Positions 1 to 12,143 of a stretch of 64,000 nucleotides of DNA are shown one piece after another. Source of the DNA: Amblyomma americanum (lineage: Eukaryota; Arthropoda; Arachnida; Ixodida; Ixodidae); contig NC_135498.1 in NCBI RefSeq assembly GCF_052857255.1, positions 162,030,124 through 162,094,123 on the forward strand, given 5' to 3'. The translations under genes were made by a program, and so were the position numbers. Below the pieces are notes generated by a model, which saw nothing but the letters and a program-made list of their open reading frames with translations, was not told where the DNA came from and did no database searches. Position 1 is the first letter of the stretch. Each line of letters opens with the position of its first letter.

Positions 1-1537
1 CCCTTGAAGCCTGGAAAGCCTGCTTATGAGCTTAACTCATATCGGCCAGTTGCCCTTGCAAGCTTTATTGGAAAAGTTATGCAGTTAATGGTGTAAGGTA
101 AGGCTTGAGAGCTATCTAGATAGCAAGTCCCTTTATCTGGACATAATGGCCGGGATTGGGCGAGGACGATCTTCAATAGACAGCGTCTTCAACCTTGGTG
201 AGACAGTAGTACACAAAACATCGTCGCAGACTCTTAGTGCCTGTCTTCTCTGGCATCAAAAAAGCTTACGACAATGTTCTCCATGAATCCATTATTGATG
301 CACTTGACGACTCGGGTGTTGGCGGCCGGCTCTACCTGTGGTTTGTGAGCTACCTCAGCGGCTGCTCAGTTTACATGCCTACCGCGGAGTTCCACAAAGA
401 GGAGCCCTCAGCCCAACCTTATTTATTGTTGCACTGACTGGATCGGTTTGGAAATGGAGCAGAATGCTTCCCGAAATTGTTGCTATTAACAGCAGTTATT
501 TATTTTACACGATTTGTTTGTATCATCAGATTGTGAAACGTGATTATTTAGTTTGTGTGCATTATTTTGAATTCCGCATCACATTTTGTGGCCCCACTTC
601 CTTGCTGTAATGTCACAAGGCGATGCAGGTATCTTATAAAGAAATGGACGGCCTGCAAATGGAGTGAGATGCCAGTTAACATTCATATCAGTGCATATGG
701 CGATGACATCTGCATCTGGGTCTCTGGTTCGACACACTCACAAATGCGTGCGAGATTGCAGCGAGCTATAACATCGGCAACCAGACTCCTACGGCGTCAA
801 GATTTATTCTTAGCACCAAAAAATTGTGCTGCGGTCGCATTCACGCGCAAATCTGTTATCCGCTACCCGATAACAAAACACGAAGCTGAGATACATTATG
901 TCTCCCACCACAAATTCCTGGATTTTATTATTGACCGCGGTGTGCCTTGGTCGAGGCACATCAATATGTTAAAGAAAAGGCAGATTAGGTTTTGTCGTGT
1001 CCTTCGCTTTGTAGCTGGCATGAAATGGGGTTCAACGGGGCGCTCTGTACTACGACTACACCGGATTCTGTTCCTAGGCTACATCCGATACAGCCTCCCA
1101 ATTCTCTCTATATGGGCATTTCGTGCTTGCGGTCTTCATAAGGCGTTCTAGCGCAGGCGCTCAGGGCATGCCTTGGATTGCCTCGGTGCAACTCTAACGA
1201 AGGCACGATTGAGGAACCACGTGCCTGCCTAATGTCGACATATTTGTCACATGAAGCCCTTCGAGTGTATTTACGCTTACTTACCTGACACCATTGTCAC
1301 CCACTGAGAAAGATTTTGCATGAGCGGCCGGAGAGAAGTTTTTCAAGTGCACTCCACTGCCATCAGCCCCAAACACCATCAGGCTATGTATGCCCTTCCA
1401 TACCATCCCGTCAAGCCACCGTGCCTGATGGATGAGCCTTCGGTATGTTTGCATGTTTCCGGAATACTAAAGAAATGCATGATGGCAGTCTGTGCACTGA
1501 AGCAACTTGCTCTAGCGTATATCCGGTTAGAATATTG
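1..1537 (+). pseudogene. Decayed I-type LINE ORF2 fragment (RT and downstream)
   Basis: This is reverse transcriptase of a non-LTR retrotransposon, broken by stops and frame changes. The window opens inside RT with SYRPVALASFIGK (1-90), continues with a palm segment near 250-350 (KKAYDNVLHESIIDAL, then a GVPQRGALSP-like box in the next frame), and reaches the active site AYGDDICIW (about 695-720). The thumb follows to 1151, and a LINE linker with LGLPRCNSNEGTIEEPRA to about 1290. About 150-200 bases near 450-650 do not fit RT and look like inserted sequence. The same family appears on the minus strand at 10541-24856 (LINE-A), where the box after the active site and the linker are alike. There is no ORF1 because the element runs off the left edge. 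It is certainly non-functional. Confidence 0.8.
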
Positions 1538-1885
1538 TCACGTGGGGGTTACTGCAATCCAGAGAGCGGAAAGACAGCGAAGGCAGCGTCTAAACAAAAC
1601 TCTTTATGGACTGAATCATTCGACGGCGGCGTAGACACCAGCGTTCTCGGTGGTCGTCAAACTGAATGTCCGCCGTTGATTGCGAACTTTCTGGATAAAA
1701 CCCGCAACATTACTAGAACATTTCGGATTGAGGTAGAATCGAGTCCGCCTAGATGCGATCAATCGAGATAAATCTGGTCGTATAATGCATTCACAAAGTG
1801 ATAAAGTGGCGTGGCTGCAACTTTGAGGAATGAACAAACACTATGCAGAATCGGAGCATTAATTCCTCTCAAAGCATCGACCCGA
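1538..1885 (-). repeat. Candidate LTR remnant, 3' side of Gypsy-I
   Basis: The sequence opens with TGTCACGTGGGGG where the LINE homology stops, and it directly abuts the C-terminal end of gypsy integrase at 1890. It shares short stretches, such as TCTAAACAAAAC followed by TTTAT, with 26125-26270 at the far side of the nested block. That is what two very diverged LTRs of one minus-strand element would look like. The inner boundary is uncertain, and only an alignment of both regions would settle it. Confidence 0.4.
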
Positions 1886-1889
1886 TGCT

Positions 1890-3644
1890 TTAAATCATAA
1901 GGCAACTAGAAAAAAACGGATTGTGCAAAATAAATAACGAACGTTGAAACGCAGCTTCCTTAGTTTTGTAGCGCGCATAATAGGGCTTTAGATGGACGAC
2001 ATGGACAACTTCTGGTCGTACATGAAGTCGCTGGGATGCAGTCATTTCGTCCGGGACGACTTCATAGTCCAGTTCACCTTGCTTTCGAAAAACTTTGTAC
2101 GGGCCGAAAGAGTGGTGCAAAAGGTTTTCACTCAATCTAGGCGTCGAATGGGCGTGCAAACCCACACTGTGTCTCCTGGCTTGTATTCCGCGTTGTCTTT
2201 GTAGGTTATAGCGCCTGGCGTCATTTCACGGCTGGTCTTTAATCCGTATTCGGGCAAGTGTCTTCGGGCTTCCTTTGCGCGCTGAAGGTAGGCGGCGACG
2301 TCCACGTTCTCTTCGGTAACGTTAGGTAGCATGGCTTCTAGCGTGGTCGTGGCCTCCCTACCATGGACGAGCCTAGAAGGCGTCATTTGGGCGGTCTCCT
2401 GCACTGCGGTGTTGTAGGCGAAGACGACGTAAGGCAGGATGACTTCTCAGGTCTTAGATGCGGCATCGACATACATGGCGAGCATATCAGCGATGCTTTT
2501 GTTCAGGCGCTAGGTGAGTCCATTGGTCTACGGATGGCATGCAGTTGTCCTCTAATGGCTGGTTTGGCTGTAAAGCAGGATGGTTTGCGTCAGTTTCGCT
2601 GTGAAGCCTGTCCCGCTGTCCGTAATGAGCATATCACGGGCTCCGTGTTGCACCAGAATGCACTCTAAAGAAAAACTTGCCGACTTCTGCTGCTGTTCCG
2701 TTCGGAAGGGCGTTTTCCTCGCCGTAGCGGGTCAGGTATTGGCCGCTATGATAATCTGCATATTTCCACATCTTTACTTCACGAAAGGGTCAAGCAAGTC
2801 CATGCCGATATGCTGAAATGGCTTTCAGAGGGGTTCAATGGCGTTCAAAAATCCTACTGCTAGGCTGGGAGAGGTCTTTCGTCGCTGACAATCTCGGCAG
2901 TTTTTCACATATAGTGCGTCATCGGCACAGAGACGGAGCCAAAAATACTTGTCTTGAATTCTGCGGAGGGTACGAGAAAACTGACGATGTCCAGCTGACG
3001 GCTCGTCGTCTGAAACCTGAAGAGTTTCTTCGCGCAGACTTGCAAAGTACACGTACTTAGACTGCTTTGTTCGCTGTGAAATTCTTCACGAGGATATCAT
3101 TCTGTGCGCACAACTAAAACAATCCTCACTTGAACGAGGCGGGGGGTGAAGAAAGATTACCTTCTAAGTACTCGATGAGGCGTTTTAGGCCAGGGTCCAA
3201 GCATTGCTGCTGTGCTATACAGCTAGAACTCCTCCCAGAAAGGCTTCCTCATCGTCGTCTGGCGGCGGTGCATCTATAGATATTTGTGAGAGGCAGTCGG
3301 CGTCACGTCCGGACTTGTAAATGACAGTGACGTCAAAGTCCTGGCTCCACCGAGCAAGGCGGCCGGCGGGATCATTCAAACTGGCTAGCCAGCACAGTGC
3401 GTGATGATCGCTGACCACAGTAAGCGCTAAAAGAGTGCGGTGAGGGGCTATTTGGTACGGCATTATACAAACAATAAATAACTGCACAAAAAGGACAGGA
3501 CAAGAGAGAAGAAGCGCTTGTCTCGTGTGATTCTTCTCTTTGTCTCGTCCTTTTTGCGCAGTTATTCATTGTTTCCATAACACAGTGAGCGGTTGTCTTT
3601 ACAGGTAGGGGCGAACTTTCGACGTTTGCCAGATGATGGCAAGG
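1890..3644 (-). pseudogene. Gypsy-I pol fragment: end of RNase H and integrase
   Basis: Minus-strand Ty3/gypsy pol, read from 3644 down. RNase H comes first, with the end of the catalytic region near 3592-3640 and [17 protein letters not shown] around 3360-3415. The integrase H2C2 finger follows, with the CRDCQRRK box near 2870. Weak integrase core is seen at 2400-2800 in broken frames. The C-terminal part, with YKPGDTVWV and FGPYKV, ends in VVHLKPYYAR near 1990. Frames are broken several times, so no protein can be made. A foldback element splits it at 3427-3580. At 3644 it is cut by Gypsy-II and resumes in frame at 9317, which shows that this is the older element. Confidence 0.85.
3427..3580. 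mobile_element. Short foldback element with Penelope-like termini and 11-bp target duplication
   Basis: The 154-bp insert sits inside the RNase H of Gypsy-I. Its flanks are CACAGTAAGCG (3416-3426) and CACAGTGAGCG (3581-3591), an 11-bp duplication with one mismatch. Inside, two arms of nearly 50 bp around 3470-3575 are inverted copies of each other and carry GCGCAAAAAGGAC and its complement. The same start is found at the termini of the large Penelope-like composite at 16099-23807, whose target duplication is also 11 bp. It has no coding capacity. I infer a miniature derivative of an inverted Penelope pair. Confidence 0.7.
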
Positions 3645-4443
3645 TGTCAGGGATCACCCCAGAGAACACTGGGACCAAAAGAATGGACTAGGCAACAGGT
3701 GTACCCACAAAGACGCACACTTAATACACCCTACGTGACACACACTAGCACACAAAACTAACACAAAACACCAATACTACCAATACACTTGGCGCGGGAA
3801 CACTGCTACTAGCGTACGCAACTAGCGATCGGCGTTCCTGCTCACGGTTCGGTGCTGATGCAGCGTTGCATGGGCGCAGAAGCAGGCGTGAGGTCGCTTT
3901 CGATGTGCTCAGGCTGGCATCGCTGGCAGCGTGGTTGGCGGCGTCGTACGATCTCCCAGTCCAAGTGCCCGTGGAGGTGCTGCTGTTGATATTGGCGTTG
4001 GGGGCACCACCCGGATGGGTGGGAACAGCGCTGGAGGCACCCCTGGCCGTAGCAGGTGGTAGCGTCAACCGTTGACTCCCCGGAACGGATTCAAGAATGA
4101 CAGGAAGTCCACGTTAGGCGCCATAGATCTTGAGATCACCGGAGCAGTAGCCAGCGTTGCTCTCTTCGAGTTGAGGTGCTCCTGACCCGCCAGAACCTCC
4201 ACTTCTCTGTTCTTCCCCCCCATGCCACGCCATTCCTCGCGCTTTTATAACCTTTGCGTTGGTACACGTCATCCTTGTCGTCGTCGTCTTCTCTTTTTCA
4301 CCAACCATCTCTTTCCACCTCACCGAATACGTCTTCATTTGTATTCTTCGGTTAATATACGTCATTCTTATCGCCATCCTTGTCGTCTTCTTCAAACCTC
4401 TTTCGTTCATACTTCTATTTCAAAATCCCTATTATATGTGACA
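3645..4443 (-). repeat. Gypsy-II 3' LTR
   Basis: About 799 bp, clearly homologous along its whole length to 8507-9316, with scattered substitutions and small indels. It starts TGTCAGGGATCACC and ends ATTATATGTGACA on the plus strand. Open frames inside it (for example 3745-4068 and 4222-4635) have no coding meaning. Confidence 0.9.
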
Positions 4444-6060
4444 AGGGGCCCTTTCTCTCAAGAATTTTTTTCCATAAAAAGTTGTTCACATCATCCTCAT
4501 CCTCCAGCCTTCCAGCCAACCGACTATCTTTTGTGGCGATTCTGGATCCACCACACAGCACACCGCAGATGTCGAGCACACATCAAAAGCACACCACTAA
4601 CACAGCACACCAAAATTGCATTTTCGGAACATTAACACACCACTGCCGTTGTCCGTACGGAGCCCTTAATGAACATGTTAATGTCCACAACACACTCTCT
4701 TGTATAAGCACATAACAACAGCAACAACAAGATACATTCCAGAGATAGTTAGAGCTGTTCAATTGGCTCTGCTAATGAAGTCCGCTACAACGTTATCTCT
4801 GCCTTTAATATATATTACCTGAAATGAGTATTCTTGCAAGGCCAAAATTCATCGCATGACTTTACTATTGTTCATTTTGGCTTTGGCTAAGTGCTCAAGC
4901 GGCTGATGATCCGTTCGAAATCTGAAATGTCTCCCATGAAGATAAATTTGAAATTTCGTTACCACCCACACCATCGCCAAGCATTGCTTTTCAACAGTGG
5001 AGTAGTAGCGTTCACTAGCCGATAACGTCTTTCAAAAAACACCTGCTGTAGCAAGCGATTCTCTTCGTGCAAAATTACGGCTCCTAATGCTCGGTCTAAT
5101 GCATCATTGCGAAGCCAAAATCTTTATACAAATTCGGAGCAAGCAGATCGGGCGGTTTTTCATACGTCATTTTAACACCAATGCGGTCTCATGTTCAGCA
5201 GTACAATTCAGCTTATTTCTTGCACCCTTCTTAGTGAGCTCGACAAGAGGATCGGTTATGCTAACATATTCGGGAATAAAGTCGCTGTAGTGTCCCGTTA
5301 AACCCAGGAACGACTGCACGTCATTCTTGGCCGTCGGTGTCTGGACTTGCTGTATTTTGACCAAGATGTCTTTCGTCGCGATGCGGCCCATCCCCAGCTT
5401 TTGTCCGAGAAAAGAAAGGGCTTCAAAGCCTGCCTCACATTTCGTCGGTTTTATGGTCAACCTGGCTTGCTGAATTCTATCAAACGGTTTTTCCAGCGGA
5501 ATTACATGCTCTTCAGACGTATCTGTTGCCACCAGGATGTTATCAATATAGTGCTCCACATTTTAAAGCCCGTCCGCAACATTCCTCATCAGCGTCATGA
5601 ATATTGGGGATGCTGTCTTTAAACCGAAAAGGCATAATTTAAACTGAAATAAATTGCTGAGCAAGAAAAGGCAGTCTTCTCTTTCGACGGATCATCCATT
5701 GGTATTTGCTAATACCCTTTAGGTAAATGAAGTTTAGAAAAAAACTTTTTGTGAGCCACCTTAGCGAACAACACGTCTGTTCTTGGTATATGTTCGGCAT
5801 CGGGTACTATGATGTCATTAGCCGATGAAAATCTACACAAAACCGGTTAGTACCATCGGGCTTTTTGACAACCACGAGAGGCTCATTGTATGCTGACCAC
5901 GACCTCTCAATCACGCCAAATTACAACATATTCTCCACCTCGTTTTCAATTGATTCTTGAAATACTAAAGGAAATGCGTATTGTTTCACAGTGATTTGTC
6001 TATCTGTAGAGAGACGTAATCTGAGCCATGTGACATCTGTTTTACAAGGCACATCCTAAA
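4444..6060 (-). pseudogene. Gypsy-II reverse transcriptase and RNase H
   Basis: Read from 6060 down. An RT start with ESIENEVENML lies near 5950. [13 protein letters not shown] segment around 5860-5890 comes next, followed by FSKLHLPKGY and KEKTAFL near 5650-5740. The active-site region is degenerate (YIDNILV for YxDD, near 5545). The post-palm segment FLGQKLGMGRIATKD follows, with FLGLTGHYSDFIPEY near 5290. RNase H is recognisable by similarity between about 4740 and 5100, including the complement of LKQWLFTVYH-like and EYVLQ-like blocks. The last 300 bases before the LTR (4444-4740) hold nothing I can name. Stops interrupt every block. The position downstream of integrase is the unusual point. 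Confidence 0.75.
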
Positions 6061-6189
6061 ACACATCCCCCTTGCTTGAGGAGCAGGGCCTTGATCTGCG
6101 ATCTTCTGTCACTATTCAAATTAACGTTTATTAGAACCTTACTCTATCGTACACTATTCTTCCCACTGCATGTGGGCACCACAGCAACA

Positions 6190-7567
6190 TCATCTGTCTC
6201 CTCTGCCACTAACGAGCATGCTACTTTGGGGGCGTACCATACGGAAACTTTCTTCGTACTTTTTCAACATATTTGCATGGAAAACCCTCTTGGTGTTATT
6301 TATCAAAAATTTATAATCCATGTCATTTTTCTTCTGCGTCACGAGGTAAAGGCTCCTCCATTGCATGAGCAACTTATTATGATCCGTGTGTAGAGGATGA
6401 GAACCCTGTCGCCCGTATTCTACATTTAGGTGAGTGGTTTTCTTGTCATAATAACCCTTAAAGCGTTCGCGCGCCCTTTCCAAGCCTTGATGTGCAAACC
6501 TGCATGTTTCCTCCAACTTGTCCTGCAACTCAAGAACGTATTTGTATGTTGTCTTGAGATCTTACGCAATCTCTTTATCGGCCCATAGCTCCTTGAGTAT
6601 TGTAAGTGGAGCTGTAACGGCTCTCCATTACAACATCTCGAAGGGTCAGAAACCAAGACTCATTTGCGGTACTTCGCGGTAAGCGAACAAAAGAGCTGGG
6701 ATGTATCTATCCCAATCAGTAGGTCTCTCCTGGCACATTTTCCTGGTCATATTAATGAGGGTGCTGTTGAACCGTTCTACAAGCCCATCACACATGGGAT
6801 GGTATGGCGTTTTTAGTAACTGCCTTACTGACAAAAGGCGGTTAACTTCCTTCATCAGTTCCGAAGTGAAGTTCGAGCCGCGGTCACTGAAAATTTCCGT
6901 CGGGAACCCATACCGCAAGTACATTTTCACAAGACCCTCCACCACAAGGATACTGTCAATAGTCTTCAATGGAATAGAGTCAGGATAACGACTCGCCACG
7001 TCAACCAGAGTAATCACATATCTATTGCCTCTGGCGGATACTGGAGAGATACGCCCCACATTGTCAACAGCCACTCTTTGAAACGGTATGTCTATGGATG
7101 GCATCTTGCCCAGAGGTACAGGACCAACATCTTTTCTTCGGAACTGTGCGGTGGCACACGTCACATGAGCGAACAAAGCGTTTATCGTCATCTGGCCAGA
7201 AGAACTCTTCGGTGATTCTAGACACCGTTTTTCGAATAACACGCTGGTGTACGGTCATGATGGCGTTATGTCCTAAGCGTAACACTGTTTCTCTCATATC
7301 TTTTGGTAGCACCAGCTGTTGAACCCCCCTTCCTGAACTAAATATGCATTCCCTGTGCAGAGTACTGTTTACCAATTGATATTCGGACGACGGACGACTC
7401 CTCTTTCTTTTAACCTTTTCCCCAACTCTTTCGCAGCTGGCTTTCAAGCTCGGGTCTTCTATATGCCTAATGGCAATTTCCCCCGCTGTTACGATCAGAC
7501 ATATCGTAACGGGAGTAGAAAGCGGACGCTGCGTTGCTCGGGCTGTTACTTGAGCTCTTGTCTCCAC
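6190..7567 (-). pseudogene. Gypsy-II integrase (H2C2 finger, DDE core, C-terminal domain)
   Basis: Read from 7567. A linker starts with TRAQVTARATQRP. The zinc finger follows (LGHNAIMTVHQ ... CDVCHRT, about 7170-7270). The catalytic core is at 6646-7130, with VAVDNVG (first Asp), FSDRGSNFTS (second Asp) and GLVERFNSTL (Glu). A GPY/F-like C-terminal part ending VFHANMLKKYEE is at 6240-6330. The DDE residues are all present, but at least two frame changes (near 7130 and 6600) break the protein. The linker that normally lies before the integrase finger follows directly on protease, with no RT between them. Confidence 0.85.
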
Positions 7568-8506
7568 TGCCGACGAAAAACTGACTGCATTTCACCCGCC
7601 TGAGTTGTCGTGGGGCTTTGCTCCTTTGGGTGTTCTTCATCGTTAAGCATCCTCCACTCGGGATTGGGGTCCTCGACAATTCTTGCATCTGTAGTATTTC
7701 CCATGATGACGTCGTAGACGGGCTGCTCAACGCATTTTCCCACTACCTGTCCAGTACAATATGGCGTGGAAACAAGAATCATGGATTCAGGAAGGTACCT
7801 TACGGTGCTATCTACAAGAGTGACGGCTGACGCTTCCCCTGTAAGATCCTCGTCCTTCACCAGACTTCTCCGAGCCAATATAGTGTTGGCTCCGCTGTCT
7901 CTAATCACCAATATAGGACGGTGCCCTATTTGCCCAACCACCACCGGCATTGCTGCTTTCGACTTGGGTGTTTTACTCACCGCCTCATTTTCCAGCGGCG
8001 CTTGCTCTCCTTTTAGCTGCGGAACTTCAGGTGCCCCGACAAGTTCTGCCCGAGAGTCGACAACGCATGCAGCTCGGTCCTGCGTTCTAAATCGGCACTC
8101 ATCCAAAGTATGCTTCCTCCTCTTGCAACCTTGAACCAACCTTGAACCTTTCCTCCTGTACTTCTGCCTCGCAACCTCTTCCAACCACCCAATCTTCTGC
8201 CCCGCGAACTCTTCTGACCTCCCGCTCTTCTGCTTCGCGAGCTTATTTAGCCTCCCGTTGTTCTGACTCGCGAGTGTCTGCGCGTGCTTGAGCCCTTCCC
8301 TCTCTCTGCCTATCTGCCTCCTCTCTCTGCCTTTCTGCCTCCTCGTATTACAGACGCATCGGCTATTCGTTGCTTAACCCTAGCTTGAGCAACAGTTGTA
8401 ACGTTTTTGCCAAATCCATACTTTCTGCCGTCGAGAGATGGGAAAGATCAGAGACAAAACAAAAAAACAAGGCATTGAATCCTGGCACAGGCTCGTCGCT
8501 TAACTT
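7546..8506 (-). pseudogene. Gypsy-II gag remnant and protease
   Basis: Read from 8506. A primer-site region follows the 5' LTR, then an arginine-rich gag remnant with LVQGCKRRKHTLDECRF (about 8095-8145), which resembles the end of a zinc knuckle. The aspartic protease carries ILVIRDSGANTILARRSLV near 7860-7920, and PVYDVIMGN lies near 7700. The whole gag portion is only some 100 residues, far below the several hundred usual for the family, so most of gag is deleted. The reading frame is open for 212 codons (7546-8184) and then shifts into the integrase linker. Confidence 0.75.
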
Positions 8507-9316
8507 TGTCACGGATCCACCGGAGAACACTCGGACCGAAAGAGTGGATTAGGCGACAGGTGTACCCACACAGACGCACATTTAATACACCCTACGTGAC
8601 ACAAATTAGCACACAAAACTAACTAAAACAAAATACAGACTACCAACACACACGACCCGGGAACACTGCTACTAGCGTCCACTAATAGCGATCGGCGTTC
8701 GTGCTCATAATTCGGTGCTGGTGCAGCGTTGCATGGGTCCAGAAGCCGGCGTGAGGTTGCGTTCGAAGTGCTCAGGCTGGCATCGCTGGCAGCGTCATTG
8801 GCGGCGTCGTATGATCTCCCGGTCCAAGTGCCTGCGGAGGTGATGCTTGTGATGTTGGCATTGGGGGCACCACCCTGATGTGTGGCAACAGCGCTGGAGG
8901 CACCCCTGGCCGTAGCACATGGTAGCGTAATCCGTTGACTCCCCGGAATGGGCTCAGGAACGGCAGGAAGTCCACCGTGCGGCGCCGTTGAACTTGAGAT
9001 CACCGGAGCAGTAGCCGGTGTTGCTCTCTTCTAGCCGAAGTGTTCCTGACGGACCGGAACCTCCGCTTCTCTGTTCTATCCCACCCCCCGTGCCACGCTC
9101 TCCTTTGGGCTTTTATAACCTTGGCGTTGGTACGCGTCATCCTTGCCGTAGTCCTCTTCTCTTCTCTTCTCCACCAATCACCTCTTTCCACCTCACCGAA
9201 TAGTTCATCTTCTTTATTCTTTGGTTAATACACGTAATTCTTATCGCCATCCTTGTCGTCTTCTTCAAACCTCTTTCGTTCATACTTCTATTTCAAACTG
9301 CCTATTATATGTGACA
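8507..9316 (-). repeat. Gypsy-II 5' LTR
   Basis: About 810 bp, the partner of 3645-4443. It starts TGTCACGGATCCACC and ends ATTATATGTGACA on the plus strand. On the minus strand it is the upstream LTR, so it should hold the element promoter. AT-rich TTTATAACC near 9111-9120 occurs in both copies and, on the minus strand, reads like a TATA-type box (inference). Confidence 0.9.
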
Positions 9317-10540
9317 CAATTAGGCACTCTTTCTCAGTTTACGAATCGTTAGCCTCGGCCTTGGACAGTGAACGGCTAGCGTATGCTACTCTCTCCAGTT
9401 CGTCATTTTCTGAAGGAGGATGGCGCCTAGGCCCACGCTGCTCCCGTCGGTATCAATTTCAGTCTCGGCATTTTCATCAAAGTGCGCAACAACCGGTGGG
9501 GACTGTAATCGATGCTGATGTTCTATGAAGGCTTCCTGTTGCTGCGCTTCAGATTGAGTGCTTCACATTCGGCGCTTCACAGGTCGGTCAGAGGCTCGGC
9601 GATGAGCGAAAATTTCTTGACAAATCGACGGTAACCTACGCACAGTCCGAAGAGCCTGCGTACTGCTTCCCTATCGTCCGGTGGTGAAAACTGTTGAATA
9701 GCAGCTGTTTTCTGCGGGTCTATGCTTATTAACGATGCCAAAGATGTGGCCTAGAAACAGCAGCTCTTCATATGAAAGTGTAACTTCTCTGCTTTCAAGG
9801 TTCAGCCGGACAACTTGATGGCATCTACCACTGTTAGAACCCTTTTCAGATACTCTTAACAGTTTCTGTCGAAGGCAAAAAAGTCATTCAAATATAACAA
9901 ACAAATTTGCCACTTCAGGACTGCCAGCACTGTATCCATTGATCGCTGAAACGTCGCTGGTGCGGAAGAGAGACCGAATGGCATCACCCTTAACTTGAAG
10001 AGGCCATCCGGAGTGATGAATGACGGCTCCTTGCGATCTCTTTCACCGACCTCAATTTCTCAGTAGCCGCTCTTGAGCTCCATCGATGAGAAATACTTGG
10101 CATTGCAGAGCCGGTCAAGTGTGTCGTCGATGCGGGGGAGGGATTAGACGTCCTTTGTTATGATCTCAAGGCGCGGTAATCAACGCAGTTCTCAAGCCGC
10201 GGTGATTAACGCAGATTCGAAGTGCGCGTCTTACTTTCCCACTAGAACACACAGTGCCGCCTATGTGCTCTTTGAAGGCTGGATGAAGTCATCGCGAAGC
10301 ATTTCTTGCATTGGTCCCCGATAGCTTCTCGTTCTAGCGGTGACACACAGTAGGGGCTTTGGCGGGGAGGTAGGGCGTAATGGTCGGTTATATGCGATGC
10401 TTGGCAATCAGCGTTTGTTTTACCTTCGGCGTTGACGAAAGAAACTCGCTGTAGCTTCGAAGCAGATTGAGGATCTGGTCGTGCCTATCCCGGGGCAGCG
10501 CTGGGTTGATGTCTAAAGTGGGCGAGTTCTCTTGGTCAGA
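9317..10540 (-). pseudogene. Gypsy-I reverse transcriptase fragment
   Basis: Minus-strand Ty3/gypsy RT, read from 10540. The pre-RT segment INPALPRDRHDQILNLLRSY (about 10430-10510) is followed by a degenerate palm with repeated stops, similarity to the post-palm FLGH region around 9760-9800, and the start of RNase H with RSLSKAEAND near 9350-9385. The right edge at about 10540 coincides with a (GA)n tract ending LINE-A. The left edge is the Gypsy-II LTR. RNase H is cut mid-motif at 9317 and continues in the same frame at 3644. No open frame survives. Confidence 0.8.
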
Positions 10541-10561
10541 CGAAGAGAGAGAGAGAGAGAA

Positions 10562-11269
10562 AGACAAACGTAAAGGCAGGGAGGTTTACTAGGCAGCGCC
10601 CGGTATGGAACCCTACAGGTGAAAAGGGGAACAGAAGGAGAGATAGACAAAGGAGAGAACAAAGGGAGATGATCACTTTTCCACATTTTCGTTGGTTATT
10701 ATTTGCAGGGTACGTAGGGCGCACACTGATAGTTCACAACCTTGCACTCAGTCCTTAATCCTTCTACAGACTTTTAAAAGTGCCTTCAAAGCTGTCCTCT
10801 GCGATGAAGGCTTACTCCAAGGACCCAGAATCTCCGCTTCAGTAAGGGGAAGAGTATCTAAACGGTGGAGTGTTGCAGCCATAAGTGCACGCTCACGCTG
10901 AAACCGAGGTCAGTTACAAAGGAGGTGTTCTATAGTCTCGTCGCACCCACAGATCTCACACGCAGGAGGGTCTGCCAATCCGAATAAGTGGGATTAGGTT
11001 TTTGTGAACACCACTCCCATCCACAAGCGACACAAAAGCGTAGCAACGCAGCGGGAGAGGCCGGACGGAGGACTAAGTTGAAGTGAGGGGTCTAGGAGGT
11101 ACAGACGGCATGTGGAGTTGCGAGCAGAAGACCCTGAAACTAAAATCTCTTTTCGGCCAAGCATTTGCAGATTTCTTGCTGCGTCGGCTCTTGTAAACGG
11201 TATCTGGTCAATACTAGGCACTGCAGTGAGCAGTTGGAGCTTCAGCGTCAGCTGCGTCGTTTCCGACAA
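10562..11269 (-). pseudogene. LINE-A ORF2 C-terminal region and 3' UTR
   Basis: The C-terminal part after RNase H includes GLSRCVATLLCRLWMGV near 11000-11050 and the cysteine motif CEICGCDETIEHLLC (about 10925-10970), typical of the tail of RNase H-bearing LINEs. A stop follows near 10740. The next 170 bases are 3' UTR, running into the GA-rich tract. Frame changes are present near 10990. Confidence 0.7.
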
Positions 11270-11456
11270 TGCTTCAGTGTACCGGTATCCACTGGATGAC
11301 GATGTCAGGACCCTCTTCCTGTGCCTGGCGTTGATGATGTCTCAATTCAGCTACGAGCTGTTCGTGGTCGCTATGGCGTAAAGCAGAATTAAGACAATGT
11401 AGGGCTGCTTTTGAGTCGCAGAACACAGCCCATTTGCGGGGTGTTTGTGCAACAAT

Positions 11457-11711
11457 TTACTGCACAGCCGCACGGAGAGCGGCCAATTCTGATTCGGTGG
11501 AGGTTGTCCGATGCGAAGTTTGCTGGATAATACTGGTCTCTCTCGCAGGAATGACCACGGCGTAGGTTGAACTTGTAGCTAAGGCCGAAACATCTGTATA
11601 CACATGAGTTCGGTCACTATATGCAGCGTGGAGTAGGTAGAGTGTCAACTGTTTAATAGCCGGTGTCGATAAGTTCGATTTTTTCGTTATGCCCGGAATC
11701 GTAAGGCGCAC
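11457..11711 (-). pseudogene. LINE-A RNase H domain
   Basis: The 84-codon open frame carries the RNase H start HVYTDVSALATSSTYAVVIP, with the first Asp in YTD, and the TTSTESELAALRAAV helix with its catalytic Glu. The LINE-type domain order RT then RNase H matches the pieces on either side. The upstream part of ORF2 is separated from it by the SINE at 11727-12143. Confidence 0.8.
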
Positions 11712-11726
11712 GCATGGCTTCCAGTC

Positions 11727-12143
<417 letters not shown>

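Larger units (their letters stand above)
3645..9316 (-). mobile_element. Gypsy-II: LTR retrotransposon with PR-IN-RT-RH order
   Basis: Complete LTR-to-LTR element on the minus strand, inserted in Gypsy-I. The LTRs are 3645-4443 and 8507-9316; they begin TGTCA and end TGACA on the plus strand. The internal region, read from the right, gives a short gag remnant, protease with DSGANTIL, integrase, reverse transcriptase and RNase H. Integrase before RT is the Ty1/copia order, yet RT and integrase look like Ty3/gypsy. That combination is known from Gmr1-type elements. Frames are interrupted and gag is too short, so the copy is dead. The flanks CAAGG on the left and CAATTAGG on the right resemble a mutated 5-bp target duplication. 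Confidence 0.85.

Noticed and set aside
4222..4635. 137-codon plus-strand frame with many His and Arg
   Set aside because: It lies mostly inside the Gypsy-II LTR, runs past the LTR edge, and has no motif.
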